Origin: Aquatica leii
Taxonomy: Eukaryota; Arthropoda; Insecta; Coleoptera; Lampyridae
Assembly (NCBI GenBank): GCA_035610365.1
Contig: CM069432.1
Coordinates: 106,473,529-106,537,528 of the forward strand
Length of the DNA: 64,000 nucleotides
Reading direction: 5' to 3'
In this document: piece by piece, positions 12,160 to 23,300 of the stretch
Layout of the letters: the number at the start of each line of letters is the position of its first letter
Position numbering within the stretch: the stretch's first letter is position 1
The notes under the pieces: generated by a model
The model's input: only the letters and a program-made list of their open reading frames with translations
Database searches by the model: none
What the model was told of the DNA's origin: nothing
Program-made: the position numbers and the translations under genes

Positions 12160-13951
12160 TGTTACCTGCGTTTGAATTTCGTTGTGAAAGACACCGTAAG
12201 TTTTCTTTTTTTTGTGTGTTTCGATTTATTAATTTAGTATTAGCATCAAGAACGTTTTGTTTATTGTTTGTGTGGTTTGAGTTTAATGATATTTCAAGTT
12301 GTTTTCAATCATTAGTGAAATTTTCTTTTAAATGCATACAGATCCGTAGTTTTGTTTTTAATTTAATACTTTATTTGGTTATCTTCGTAGAATACCAATT
12401 CAATATAATTTACGACTTCCTTTGTGGAATGTAAGTTGATACATTTTTCTTGGTAATTACACTTTGATTAAGCCACCTGCAGTAATGCAAGTCTCAGCGT
12501 TCTTGTGTGAACCAAAGTCTACGTGCGAAAACGCATGCGACTAATTATAATTTTCATCTTTGTTTTTCTCGTTTGTTCAATGTTTTTTCTTTTACCACGA
12601 ATTGACTGCGCACATGCAAGTAGTTAAGTAGGGGATAGGAAGTGTTGGAAAAGTTAGATTTTTTGGCATCATTCGATCGTGGGTCGTGATGAAAATACCG
12701 GTTACCGTGAGATGTAGTGGAGATATAGGGTAATTTACCCTCTGACGTTATGTAGAACCGCGGAAGTTAGTCAGAAATCGTGAAAATTAAGGTGGTGGAG
12801 AAAATGTTACTTTTCTTCAAATTTCGTATAGTACGGCTTGTGTAAAATTCGTGATTTCTGAAACATAAACTGTTACGTTTGTGGGGTTTAATGTTGTGGT
12901 GGTATATGATTAAATCCTAAATTCGCCTGTGGCGGTTATAAAATTAAATTGTGAGATATATCTTCCGTCGTTGTTCTATTGTTTGGGAAGCAGCCGAAGT
13001 CCATCGAGGTGTTAGCTTTCAAATCCACTGGACCAAAGTTCAACCGGTATCACCAATTAAGAATTAAGGTATTTATCGATTTTGTTGTTTGATCGTGCAG
13101 TGTCCCGCGATTAAAAATGCAGTAAAAGCTTTCAATTTTGAGTCAATTGAAATTACGACTAACGTTGAATTTAATTATTTCAATGAACACGTATAGTGTT
13201 TGCGCGAAATTAAAGTCAATTAATTTCGTTTTGTTGCGTTTGAGAAGTGATTCGTATTTCGAGTATATGATAATGTAACGACTTATAAATTATATTTTGT
13301 TTAGTTCGAATTAAAGTTCGGACATATTTATGTTATAAACTGTATTGTTTTTTTTTTGTGTTATTTAATTTGTTTGTTATAAATATGCGGTCAAGATCTT
13401 GAGATTTAATTATATTTGAAAACGCTATTGTAGTAGCATTTCTTTTTTATAAATTTTAATGTAATGTTTTGTGTGTAAATTGTTCATTCTTGTTTGCTTA
13501 AGATTATTTCATTTCTTTTATTCAAATTTATTTGATATCAATTAGTACTTGTTATTTTATTTTGTCTTGGTTTTAAATATTCAATCAATAAATGTTAAAT
13601 TGTTGAATGTAAAGAGCTTTTATTCATTTAGCCGCCGCATACGTAAATTTTTGTTTAAGTGTTTTTCAGAATTGTTATAACCCAAGGTAAGTTCTGGGGT
13701 TATAACCAACCGGATGAGCTTTCAGGTAATCAGGGGTTTGAAAGCTTCCCCTTATAGAAATCCTTGATTTGCGCTCTTACCGATTATTTGACTATTTTAC
13801 CGTTCTAGTTCCATTTTTACGACGATCGCGTTTCCAATTTTTCACGGAATTTTAAATAAAACCCACCCTTCTCCATTGAGCTAGTGGCACAACCCCCTTT
13901 TATGTTACTACATTGCAGGCAGTGACTTTGTGTTAATTTTGGAATGTAACA
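12160..13951 (+). repeat. 5' LTR of the first gypsy element
   Basis: It starts TGTTACCTGCGTTTG and ends GGAATGTAACA. At 1792 bp it is unusually long. AATAAA at 13587-13592, followed by GTTAAATTGTTGAATGTAA, is the likely poly-A signal; the same block recurs in the solo LTR at 38680. A 91-codon frame near the start also occurs in the 3' LTR and is not a gene. The promoter was not located with confidence. Confidence 0.95.
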
Positions 13952-13960
13952 TAAATAATT

Positions 13961-13978
13961 TGGCGTCTCCAGCGTGTG
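13961..13978 (+). promoter_or_regulatory. Candidate tRNA primer-binding site
   Basis: TGGCGTCTCCAGCGTGTG begins nine bases after the LTR end. TGG pairs with the CCA tail of a tRNA, the usual start of a gypsy primer site. I cannot name the tRNA without a search. The nine-base gap is larger than usual, which lowers certainty. Confidence 0.45.
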
Positions 13979-14056
13979 GCCTTTTTCGAATTTTAGTTTG
14001 CCTGTTAAGTTTCGTGATTTTTGGAAGATTTTACCGTTTTGTAATTACATTTTAAA

Positions 14057-15475
14057 ATGGGTTACAAATTGATTGTTGATCGTTTATCGCATAACGAATT
14101 ACGTTATGAAATTTTGATTAGAGGTGGTGATGCATCTTTAGGTGTTGTCGTATTACGAGGTTTACTCAAGAATTTTCTTATTGAAGAAGCTGCCGGAAAA
14201 TTATCTCGTCCCGTGTATCCGTTCGATTTTAATGCAGATAAATTAGCGATTCGTGAAGGTATCGATGAGCTTAGAAAGTTAATAGATTCATTGAAAATTA
14301 CTCCAACTACAAAAATTTCTTCTACCATTGAAACCAAAATTAAATATTTGTTAAACCGTATTGGCAATTCAATTCCTGTTCAAGGTGACGATTCTCAAGT
14401 TAAAGATGAGTTTTTAAAAGATTTAGTTGTTTTAATTTCGCAGTATGAACTTTTGGATAAGCAAATTGTTGTTTCAAATCCGTCTACTTCCGCCGATGAA
14501 GTCATCGAACCTGTCGTTCAGCCTTCTTTAGTAGTTGATAACGCTTTACCGACGTCTTCTGCTGTTAGTCAAAATTTTATTAGTCATGTTAAAAGTGTTT
14601 CAGTTTCTAAATGGAACTTAAAGTTTTCAGGTGATGCAAAGTCAATTTCATTGAATGCATTCTTAGAACGAGTTGCCGAACTTCAATTATCGCGTAACGT
14701 TTCAAGCCATCAGTTATTTTTGGAGTGTACTGATCTTTTTACAGGTCATGCATTGATTTTTGTTAGATCCATTCGTAATTCAGTTAATTCTTGGGAAGAC
14801 TTAGTTAAGTTTTTACGCGAACAATTCCAACCTACCGATTATGACGAACGACTTATTGAAGAAATTAAGCGTCGCACTCAAGCTAATGATGAACCTATGG
14901 GTATTTACGTTGCAATTATTCGCAACATGTTTTCACGTCTCGATGAGCCTTTTTCTGAAGAAAAGCAGTTAAAGATTTTATTAAGAAATATTTCTCCCGT
15001 TTATCAAACTCAGCTTGGTTTGTCGTCAGTTACTTCAATTGAGGAGTTAATTAAATTTGGTCGTATTATCGAGGACCGCATGCAAGCTATTGAAGCTTAC
15101 ACGCCTCCATCTCGTAGAAAGCAGGACATGGAGCCTGATCTCGCTTATGTAACATCTCAAGTTAAGGACATTGCCGTTTCTCGTTCTTCGAATAACGTTA
15201 GTAGTGGTGAAAAATCTACACCACCTGTTAGACAAAATTTACGATTACCGTCTTCTAGTATCGCACCTTCTTCACGAAGGTTAGCTATCGTTAATGCGCC
15301 TGCTTCTTCTAATCGAAGTAGTCCGCAATTATGTTGGAATTGTAGGAAGCCTGACCATCGAGCTGCTTCTTGCAAAGAACCTAAGAAAGGTTTATTTTGT
15401 TATCGTTGTGGAAAATCTAACGTTACGGTCCGCACTTGTTCTAAGTGCTCGGGAAACGAGGAAAGGACGTACTAA
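14057..15475 (+). CDS. gag: Gag polyprotein of the first gypsy element
   Basis: A 472-residue frame beginning ATG 106 bp after the LTR and ending TAA 15473-15475. It supplies the particle shell that packages the RNA in the cytoplasm. From about residue 185 (WNLKFSGD...) to 325 it matches the retrotransposon Gag/capsid pattern, including WEDLVKFLREQF. Two zinc knuckles sit near the C-terminus: CWNCRKPDHRAASC is a full CX2CX4HX4C, whereas the next, CYRCGKSNVTVRTC, has Val where the zinc-binding His should be. No stops or frameshifts interrupt it. The last ten codons overlap pol, and the slippery site for pol lies just before the stop. Confidence 0.93.
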   Translation: MGYKLIVDRLSHNELRYEILIRGGDASLGVVVLRGLLKNFLIEEAAGKLSRPVYPFDFNADKLAIREGIDELRKLIDSLKITPTTKISSTIETKIKYLLNRIGNSIPVQGDDSQVKDEFLKDLVVLISQYELLDKQIVVSNPSTSADEVIEPVVQPSLVVDNALPTSSAVSQNFISHVKSVSVSKWNLKFSGDAKSISLNAFLERVAELQLSRNVSSHQLFLECTDLFTGHALIFVRSIRNSVNSWEDLVKFLREQFQPTDYDERLIEEIKRRTQANDEPMGIYVAIIRNMFSRLDEPFSEEKQLKILLRNISPVYQTQLGLSSVTSIEELIKFGRIIEDRMQAIEAYTPPSRRKQDMEPDLAYVTSQVKDIAVSRSSNNVSSGEKSTPPVRQNLRLPSSSIAPSSRRLAIVNAPASSNRSSPQLCWNCRKPDHRAASCKEPKKGLFCYRCGKSNVTVRTCSKCSGNEERTY

Positions 15476-18400
15476 GAAGCCGTTTAGTGACGTCAGAGGT
15501 TAAAGTTAAATCGGCTGTATATTTTAATAGTTTACATTCTTCGAAGAAAAAGAGTTTTGTTAAGAATAAAGTCGTGTTGGATTATGTTTTAGAGTCTGCT
15601 GAGTCTGACGAAAGACCTTTTGTCTACGTTAAAGTTTTTGGTCACGAAATTTTAAGTTTATTAGATAGTGGCGCTTCTCGCACTATTGTTGGTTCTAAGG
15701 GTTGGGAAATTTTTAGTCAGTTAGGATTAAAGTTAAATAAGTCAGTTAAAGTTAATTGTATTGTAGCTAATGGTAAATCAGTACAAAGTTTAGGTTCACT
15801 TCTCGTCCCAATCGAAATTAAAGGAAAAATTGTTGTTTTGGAAGTTTTAGTTGTTCCTGACGTTCCGCATAATTTAATTTTAGGCGTTGATTTTTGGAAA
15901 CAAGCAGGTATCGTTCCTGATCTTAGAAAAGGTGAGTGGCGTTTCGAAAATATGGACACCATTTCACAATTGGAAGATAAAGATTCAGTTATTAAGTCTC
16001 GTCTCGATCTTTCTTCAGAACAGCTTAATCAGTTAGACAATTTAGTTAGTAATCATTTTTCTTCGTCGAATAAAAATTTTGGATGCACCAACTTGATCGA
16101 ACATCAGATCAAGACTACTTCCGAACCAATTAAGCAACGGTATTACCGAGTTTCGCCGTTTATCCAGAAACAAATCGATCTGGAGTTAGAGAAAATGTTG
16201 AAGTTAGGCGTTGTAGAAAAATCAAACAGCGCTTGGTCAAGCCCGATCTTATTGGTGAAGAAGAAAGACAACTCGTATCGTTTTTGCGTGGACTTTAGAA
16301 AAGTCAATAAAGTTACCGAAAAGGACGCTTATCCTTTACCTTACGTTTCGTCTATTTTAGATCGTCTTCGTGACGCTAAGTTTATTTCATCTCTCGACAT
16401 TAAGTCCGCTTATTGGCAGATTCCTTTAAGCGAAGAGTCTAAGCAGTATACCGCTTTTACAGTTCCGAACCGTGGGTTATTCCAATTCACGCGCTTACCG
16501 TTTGGTTTAGCTAACGCACCAGCTTCTTGGCAGAGGTTGATTGATCGAGTTTTAGGTCCCGAATTAGAGCCTTACGTTTTTGTTTATTTAGATGACGTCA
16601 TTATTTGCGCTCCTTCCTTCGAGAAACACATGGAAGTGTTAACTGAAGTTCTTCGTCGCCTTAGAGAGGCTAATTTGATGTTAAGTAAAGACAAATGTCA
16701 TTTTTGTAAACCTGAACTTAAGTATCTTGGTTTTATCGTAAATTCTACTGGTTTGTCGGTTGACCCGGAAAAGGTCGATGCAATTTTGCGTATTCCAGTT
16801 CCCACTGGTGTCGCTGAAGTTAGAAGAATTATAGGCATGGCCTCGTGGTATCGCCGATTTGTACCAAATTTTTCGACAATTATCGCTCCATTGACGTCTC
16901 TGTTAAAGAAGAATTCCAGCTTTAATTGGACTAGTGATTGTGATGAAGCCTTTCAAATTATTAAGAATTGTTTAATTTCCGCACCTATTTTGTCTTGCCC
17001 TGATTTCAATGTTCCGTTTACAGTTCAAACTGACGCTTCTGATTTTGGTCTCGGTTCAGTTCTTACACAGTTTATCGACGGTGAAGAACGTGTCATTTGT
17101 TACAATAGTAGGTCGCTCACAAAATGTGAACGCAAGTATTCAACTACCGAAAAGGAGTGTTTGGCTGTCCTGTGGTCTATTGAAAAATTACGCCCTTATC
17201 TTGAAGGAACAACTTTCACTGTAGTTACCGATCACGCATCATTAGTCTGGTTACATAATTTAAAGGAACCTACCGGTCGTCTAGCACGATGGGCTGTTAG
17301 ACTTCAGCAATTTGATTTTACGATCATTCATCGTAAAGGAAAGGATCATGTCGTACCTGACGCACTATCTCGTTCAGTACCAGCTATCGACAATATTACT
17401 ACCGATTGTGACACTACCGAACCTAAGTCTTCGGACAAATGGTTAACGAAACTTATGGAACGTGTACGTTCAAAACCTAACGCTTTTCCACAGTGGAAAA
17501 TTAGTAACGGAAAGCTATTTAAGCATGTTACCGTAGACTATCCCGATCTTCGTTCTTAGAATGACAATTGGAGAGAAGTTGTGCCTAAGTCAAAACGACT
17601 CGAAATATTGTCAAAGTTTCACGATGAGCCTACCGCTGGACACCTTGGTATCTTTAAGACTCTCGAACGAATAGTTCCGCTTTATTACTGGCCTAAGATG
17701 AAGGCTGACGTTATTCGTTACATCAATGGTTGTAAAGTTTGTATCACGCATAAGCCAGAACAGAAACGTCCTGCTGGCCTTATGACCCGTCATCCTGTTG
17801 TGGACAAACCTTGGCAGTTGATCTCTACCGATCTTGTTGGACCATTACCGCGATCTAAGAGTGGTTATTCATATATCCTTGTAGTTGCCGATTATTTTTC
17901 GAAATTTGTTTTATTTTTCCCGTTACGTTCCGCTACTGCCGCAGCAGTTACTAAACGTCTTGAAGAAAATGTATTTTTAATGTTTGGAGTTCCTCAGTAT
18001 CTTTTGTGTGATAACGGCACACAGTTTCGTAGTTCAGAATTTACGAAAATGGTTTCGTCATATAAGTCTAAAATTATTTTTAACGCTAATTATCATCCAC
18101 AAGCGAATCCAACTGAAAGAGTCAACAGAGTCATGAAGACAATGCTATCGTCATATATCGAAGACAACCATCGACATTGGGATAAGTATCTTGCTAAAGT
18201 AGCATGTGCTATTCGTACCGCTGTACATGAAGTCACCGGCTTAACGCCGTTTTTCGCTAATTTTGGACGTGAAATCTGTCTCGACGGATCACGTCATGGA
18301 AAAACTACCGATTCAGACACTATCGACGATCTAGCTTTTGCTGATCGTACCTTTTTGGCCGAAAGAGGCCCAGCGTTTAGAGAAGTTTACGTCGACATTA

Positions 18401-18681
18401 AGAATCGCTTGAATGCCGCTTATGTCCGCGCTAAACATTATTACGATTTACGTCGTCGTCCAGCACCTTTTGAGGTGGGAGACACAGTGTGGCGGAAGAA
18501 TTATGTCCTTTCTGATGCATCTCGATATTTCTCGGCCAAACTGGCACCTAAGTTTATCGGTCCGTTCTACGTGAAACGGAAAGTTTCGTATCAGACCTAT
18601 GAGTTGTCTGATGACACGGGAGCATCAAAAGGCATATGGAACGCCAAGGACTTAAAGTTGAACCCGACTGGGAATAAATAG
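15445..18681 (+). pseudogene. pol: Pol polyprotein of the first gypsy element, one in-frame stop
   Basis: The frame is -1 to gag and opens right after a TAA at 15442; it is read by frameshifting rather than from its own ATG. Domains in order: aspartic protease with LLDSGAS (Asp about residue 74); reverse transcriptase with LPFGLANAP and YLDD (about residues 381-384); RNase H with QTDASDFGLG and ending in DALS; integrase with an HHCC zinc domain (H...HLG...CKVC), core Asp in STDLVGP, Asp in CDNGTQF and Glu in NPTERVN; and a GPY/F-type tail with FIGPFYV. TAG at 17557-17559, between RNase H and integrase, is the only interruption; the same frame continues through 17560-17580 to TAA at 18679-18681. 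It could be a recent point mutation or, less likely, a leaky stop. Confidence 0.93.
15451..15494 (+). promoter_or_regulatory. -1 ribosomal frameshift signal between gag and pol
   Basis: GGGAAAC (15451-15457) is read in the gag frame as G GGA AAC, the X XXY YYZ form of a -1 slippery heptamer; slipping gives GGG AAA in the pol frame. After an 8-nt spacer, GACGTACTAA (15466-15475) pairs with TTAGTGACGTC (15484-15494) to form a 10-bp stem with one bulged G and an 8-nt loop. The gag stop codon lies within the stem's 5' arm. Distance, heptamer and frame all fit programmed frameshifting. A pseudoknot with downstream bases is possible but not worked out. Confidence 0.85.
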
Positions 18682-19608
18682 TTTTAGGTTTTATCGTTTG
18701 AGTATTGTTCTTTTGTTTTTGTTCTATCGTATTGTTTTTTTTAGGTTAGTTAGTTTCGTTTTTGGGTTCCGTGTAGAGACGGACTAAGAATATTTCTCTA
18801 CAGTGGGGACACCACTTGTCGTAAGAGGCGACTAAACAACGGTTCTTTTATTTCCATTTTCTTTCTTCTGCTATCTTGTCTGTCCTTATCTTTTATTTCT
18901 GTAGTGTTTGCGGCTAGGTGCCATCGCTCGGTGAGGGCAGTAGTTGTGGGAAAAACGCAATGCGCGGATCTCGTGAAGCGCAGCGCGCCCTCTTCTATTG
19001 TGCAGCATCGAGTGATCTGTGTCGAACCCAAACATATGCTACCCTTCTTTTGTCGTTTAGTTTTCGTTTCGTTCCGTTAGTTTCGTTAGGGGTTCTCGAT
19101 GATTGCGAGATCGCGAGAGCCATAGGTTTAGTTTCGTTTTATTTTTGCGTTTATAGTTACATTATCGTTTATTGTGTTTTGGTAGATAGTTGTAAGTAAA
19201 CACTATCTCTAGTTAGTAGTTACATTATCTTTGTGATGACACTTGCCGCAGTTGACTTTGAGAGTGGTCAATGGGTAAGGTGCTTTGGATTCGACGTTAT
19301 GGGTTGTAGGATCTCACAACATGCCGATCCCGTGACGCATGGCGTGCCTTCTTCCTTTGTCAATGTCTGATACATCGTGTCGAGCCAGACACTTCCCAAG
19401 GTCTGCCGTGTTGCATTTTTACCGATTTTGACGTTTTTTTTGTACCGTTCTATCGAATCATCGTAATTACGATGATGGTTTCGTTTTATCGTTATCTTTA
19501 CGTTTAGTTTAGTTTTAGTTTTTTTTGTTGGGTTATGGGTTTTCGTTTGTTTGTTTGTTTTGTCTATTTTTAGAGTGATTTAAGAAATCCCTCTTTAATT
19601 AGGGGAGG
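18682..19608 (+). other. Non-coding 3' region of the first gypsy element and polypurine tract
   Basis: No envelope-like gene is present. The stretch contains a diverged direct duplication (about 18955-19040 and 19318-19400), each with a GC-rich core of the type ATGCGCGGATCTCGTGA versus ATGCCGATCCCGTGA, followed by GTCGAACC or GTCGAGCC. AGGGGAGG at 19601-19608 directly before the 3' LTR is the polypurine tract that primes plus-strand DNA. Confidence 0.7.
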
Positions 19609-21401
19609 TGTTACCTGCGTTTGAATTTCGTTGTGAAAGACACCGTAAGTTTTCTTTTTTTTGTGTGTTTCGATTTATTAATTTAGTATTAGCATCAAGA
19701 ACGTTTTGTTTATTGTTTGTGTGGTTTGAGTTTAATGATATTTCAAGTTGTTTTCAATCATTAGTGAAATTTTCTTTTAAATGCATACAGATCCGTAGTT
19801 TTGTTTTTAATTTAATACTTTATTTGGTTATCTTCGTAGAATACCAATTCAATATAATTTACGACTTCCTTTGTGGAATGTAAGTTGATACATTTTTCTT
19901 GGTAATTACACTTTGATTAAGCCACCTGCAGTAATGCAAGTCTCAGCGTTCTTGTGTGAACCAAAGTCTACGTGCGAAAACGCATGCGACTAATTATAAT
20001 TTTCATCTTTGTTTTTCTCGTTTGTTCAATGTTTTTTCTTTTACCACGAATTGACTGCGCACATGCAAGTAGTTAAGTAGGGGATAGGAAGTGTTGGAAA
20101 AGTTAGATTTTTTTTGGCATCATTCGATCGTGGGTCGTGATGAAAAATACCGGTTACCGTGAGATGTAGTGGAGATATAGGGTAATTTACCCTCTGACGT
20201 TATGTAGAACCGCGGAAGTTAGTCAGAAATCGTGAAAATTAAGGTGGTGGAGAAAATGTTACTTTTCTTCAAATTTCGTATAGTACGGCTTGTGTAAAAT
20301 TCGTGATTTCTGAAACATAAACTGTTACGTTTGTGGGGTTTAATGTTGTGGTGGTATATGATTAAATCCTAAATTCGCCTGTGGCGGTTATAAAATTAAA
20401 TTGTGAGATATATCTTCCGTCGTTGTTCTATTGTTTGGGAAGCAGCCGAAGTCCATCGAGGTGTTAGCTTTCAAATCCACTGGACCAAAGTTCAACCGGT
20501 ATCACCAATTAAGAATTAAGGTATTTATCGATTTTGTTGTTTGATCGTGCAGTGTCCCGCGATTAAAAATGCAGTAAAAGCTTTCAATTTTGAGTCAATT
20601 GAAATTACGACTAACGTTGAATTTAATTATTTCAATGAACACGTATAGTGTTTGCGCGAAATTAAAGTCAATTAATTTCGTTTTGTTGCGTTTGAGAAGT
20701 GATTCGTATTTCGAGTATATGATAATGTAACGACTTATAAATTATATTTTGTTTAGTTCGAATTAAAGTTCGGACATATTTATGTTATAAACTGTATTGT
20801 TTTTTTTTGTGTTATTTAATTTGTTTGTTATAAATATGCGGTCAAGATCTTGAGATTTAATTATATTTGAAAACGCTATTGTAGTAGCATTTCTTTTTAT
20901 AAATTTTAATGTAATGTTTTGTGTGTAAATTGTTCATTCTTGTTTGCTTAAGATTATTTCATTTCTTTTATTCAAATTTATTTGATATCAATTAGTACTT
21001 GTTATTTTATTTTGTCTTGGTTTTAAATATTCAATCAATAAATGTTAAATTGTTGAATGTAAAGAGCTTTTATTCATTTAGCCGCCGCATACGTAAATTT
21101 TTGTTTAAGTGTTTTTCAGAATTGTTATAACCCAAGGTAAGTTCTGGGGTTATAACCAACCGGATGAGCTTTCAGGTAATCAGGGGTTTGAAAGCTTCCC
21201 CTTATAGAAATCCTTGATTGGCGCCCTTACCGATTATTTGACTATTTTACCGTTCTAGTTCCATTTTTACGACGATCGCGTTTCCAATTTTTCACGGAAT
21301 TTTAAATAAAACCCACCCTTCTCCATTGAGCTAGTGGCACAACCCCCGTTTATGTTACTACATTGCAGGCAGTGACTTTGTGTTAATTTTGGAATGTAAC
21401 A
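19609..21401 (+). repeat. 3' LTR of the first gypsy element
   Basis: Nearly identical to the 5' LTR. Differences seen: two extra T near 20110, one extra A near 20145, one fewer T near 20810, one fewer T near 20897, two substitutions near 21219-21225, and one near 21347. The poly-A signal is at 21037-21042. Confidence 0.95.
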
Positions 21402-21619
21402 CAATCAATTCATTTTTGGTTTTTTTCAGACGCAAAAAAACAAAAAATAGTACTCAAACCCTCTAGATCGGGAAATGATATAACATAAAACAAAATGGTT
21501 TGCATTATTAAGCTTTGGATTTTTAATAAACAAAAATAAAACAAAGCATACGCACAACACGGTAGAGGTAAATAAAATTTTATTACTCTTTTTATTTATT
21601 TATACATAAATAGCCTTTT

Positions 21620-22315
21620 ACTGTGCAAAACATTTTCCATAAAAATACATAACACCAAAAATGTTTATGTATTGCAAAATAAACTGCTTTTTCTCTTTAT
21701 TACGATAATAGAAATATGTTAGATTGTTACTTCCTTTTCGCCAAGCTCTGTCGAGTATTTTTTCATCTACTTCTTGATCAAACGTTTCAAATGGAAAAAA
21801 CAAGTTTCGTGATCGTTGGTCGCTTCAAAAAAAGTTATGAAGATAAACACAAGCCGAGACAACCTTTTCTGCTTTTTCAGGCTTCAAAAGCATTGGTTTA
21901 CGCAAGACGCGACAGATAAAATTCTAAAAGCGTTTTTAACTAATTGAAAACCGGTAATTAAATGTTCGTTATATGGATCCTTTCTGGTAAATTTCCTCGT
22001 CATTGGCAACATATACATAGGGCACTAGTTTCTATCTGCTTTTTAATATATACTCTGAAAGCAAATGTAAATTATTTTCTTGCAATTTAAATAAAAATTG
22101 TAATCAGAAATTCTTCCTAGACACTCAACATCCGCGTACAGAAAACAGTAATCTGCATCAGCCAATACTAATTGTAGATTTGTAGTTAAAAAAATCGCTG
22201 CCGTTATTAATTGGTGCTTGAAGTACAATATGTTTTCCGTCAAGGGCTCTATAGCAGTGGGGAAAATTCCACTCTTCTTCAAAACGACCTGCAACATCTA
22301 ACCATCCTTCTTCTG
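21620..22315 (-). pseudogene. PIF/Harbinger-type transposase remnant
   Basis: Read right to left, the frames give VAGRFEEEWNFPHC, RALDGKHIVLQAP and GSDFFNYK, then ADADYCFLYADVECLGRISD after a small deletion, and finally FRVLRKPM-like sequence with AEKVVSACVYLHNF, FETFDQE and AWRKG. This is the DDE_Tnp_4 order (FPHCxGAxDGKH, NYK, DADYxF, GRxSDG, C-terminal ACVxLHN). The Asp of LDGKH and that of DADY remain, but the stretch between GRISD and FRVLRK is missing, and there are frame changes and a stop. No MADF/Myb partner gene or inverted repeats were found. Confidence 0.7.
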
Positions 22316-22319
22316 TTTG

Positions 22320-23300
22320 TGGGATATGCAAAAAAATATTTTATTTTTTTTGTAAATTATTTTTTTTGAGATTGATGAGACTAATTTGGAAGATGAAGTA
22401 ATAGAACAAAATAAATTTATAGAAGAAGAAATTAGAAAAAATCCAATTGGTACTGCCAATAAAACTAAAGAACCGATGAACTCTAACACCTCTTCTATAG
22501 AAGAATAAAAGCTGGAAGCGTAAATAGTTTGTTCCACTAAATAAAACTATTTTTTTCTACAAAAGCAAAGAATGATAATCTAGATCTCAAAAACAATTTC
22601 CAACAAAAAACTTAAATAGGACAGCTGTGGAATGTTTGGCGCTTAGCTGAAAAATTAAGGTGTTACGATAAGCGTACATGCGCTGAATTACAACACCGTA
22701 TTTCCAGCATGATATTCGATGCGGATATGCGTCAATATACGCATTTGGGGGTAACATACCCAATGAAATCGTCTGTTCCCCAGAACGTATGCTTCATTAC
22801 ATCTCAATCATCTCTAGCACAATGCTCGGAAAGTACGGGTTATGCATCATCAGTATTGTCTCTAACATAGTCACCGCTAAATACGACATTAGTGCACACC
22901 ATAGCAAAGTAACTCAGAAATAGTGCCTTCGGCGGCTTTGGCGTCACAAAATGAAATGTTCTTCCCGGATTTAGAAGTACGCATGGGATCCCACATGTCA
23001 AACTCTTTTTCGGATTGTGCATATTCACAATCTGATATAATAGACCCTTTTTTTGAAATTTGAAAACACATATAAAACTAATGAACGATCAAAGAAAAAA
23101 ATATTTACTACAAAAATAACGTTTGCAAAGCATCTTTTTAGTGCAATAATATCAATTTAACCGATAGATGAATCCAAAACGAAGCTGAGAGCGCGCCATT
23201 TACGGGTGACGTTACTAGCCACATCGCAGAGCTGTTAGTGCACGTAACAAAATGGCAAATCGACGCGAAAATCCGCATTTTGCCAAAAATCTCGATTGAA
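22320..23300. other. Unassigned stretch between Harbinger and THAP remnants
   Basis: Contains a short acidic plus-strand frame (22365-22508, many Glu/Lys/Asn) and GC-richer sequence at 22620-23000 with no recognisable product. It may be further transposon debris. Confidence 0.3.

Larger units (their letters stand above)
12160..21401 (+). mobile_element. Complete Ty3/gypsy LTR retrotransposon, recent insertion
   Basis: Two direct LTRs of 1792 and 1793 bp flank gag and pol. Each begins TGTTAC and ends GTAACA, a perfect inverted tip. CAAT is duplicated outside (12156-12159 and 21402-21405). Order inside: a primer-binding-site candidate, gag, a -1 frameshift into pol (protease, reverse transcriptase, RNase H, integrase), about 0.9 kb of non-coding DNA, a polypurine tract, and the 3' LTR. 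Protease-RT-RNaseH-integrase order is that of Ty3/gypsy. There is no envelope gene. By eye the LTRs differ by three substitutions and four 1-2 bp length changes, mostly in T or A runs, so insertion was recent. Confidence 0.95.

Noticed and set aside
12159..12434. 91-codon frame at the LTR start, identical at 19608-19883
   Set aside because: It is identical only because both LTRs are; the composition is AT-driven and no domain is seen.
18918..19199. 93-codon frame downstream of integrase as a possible envelope gene
   Set aside because: No signal peptide, cleavage site or envelope motif; it overlaps the GC-rich duplicated module.
22298..22537. MADF/Myb-type partner gene of the Harbinger remnant
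   Set aside because: Neither strand shows Trp/acidic patterns of such domains; only a short Glu/Lys-rich stretch is present.
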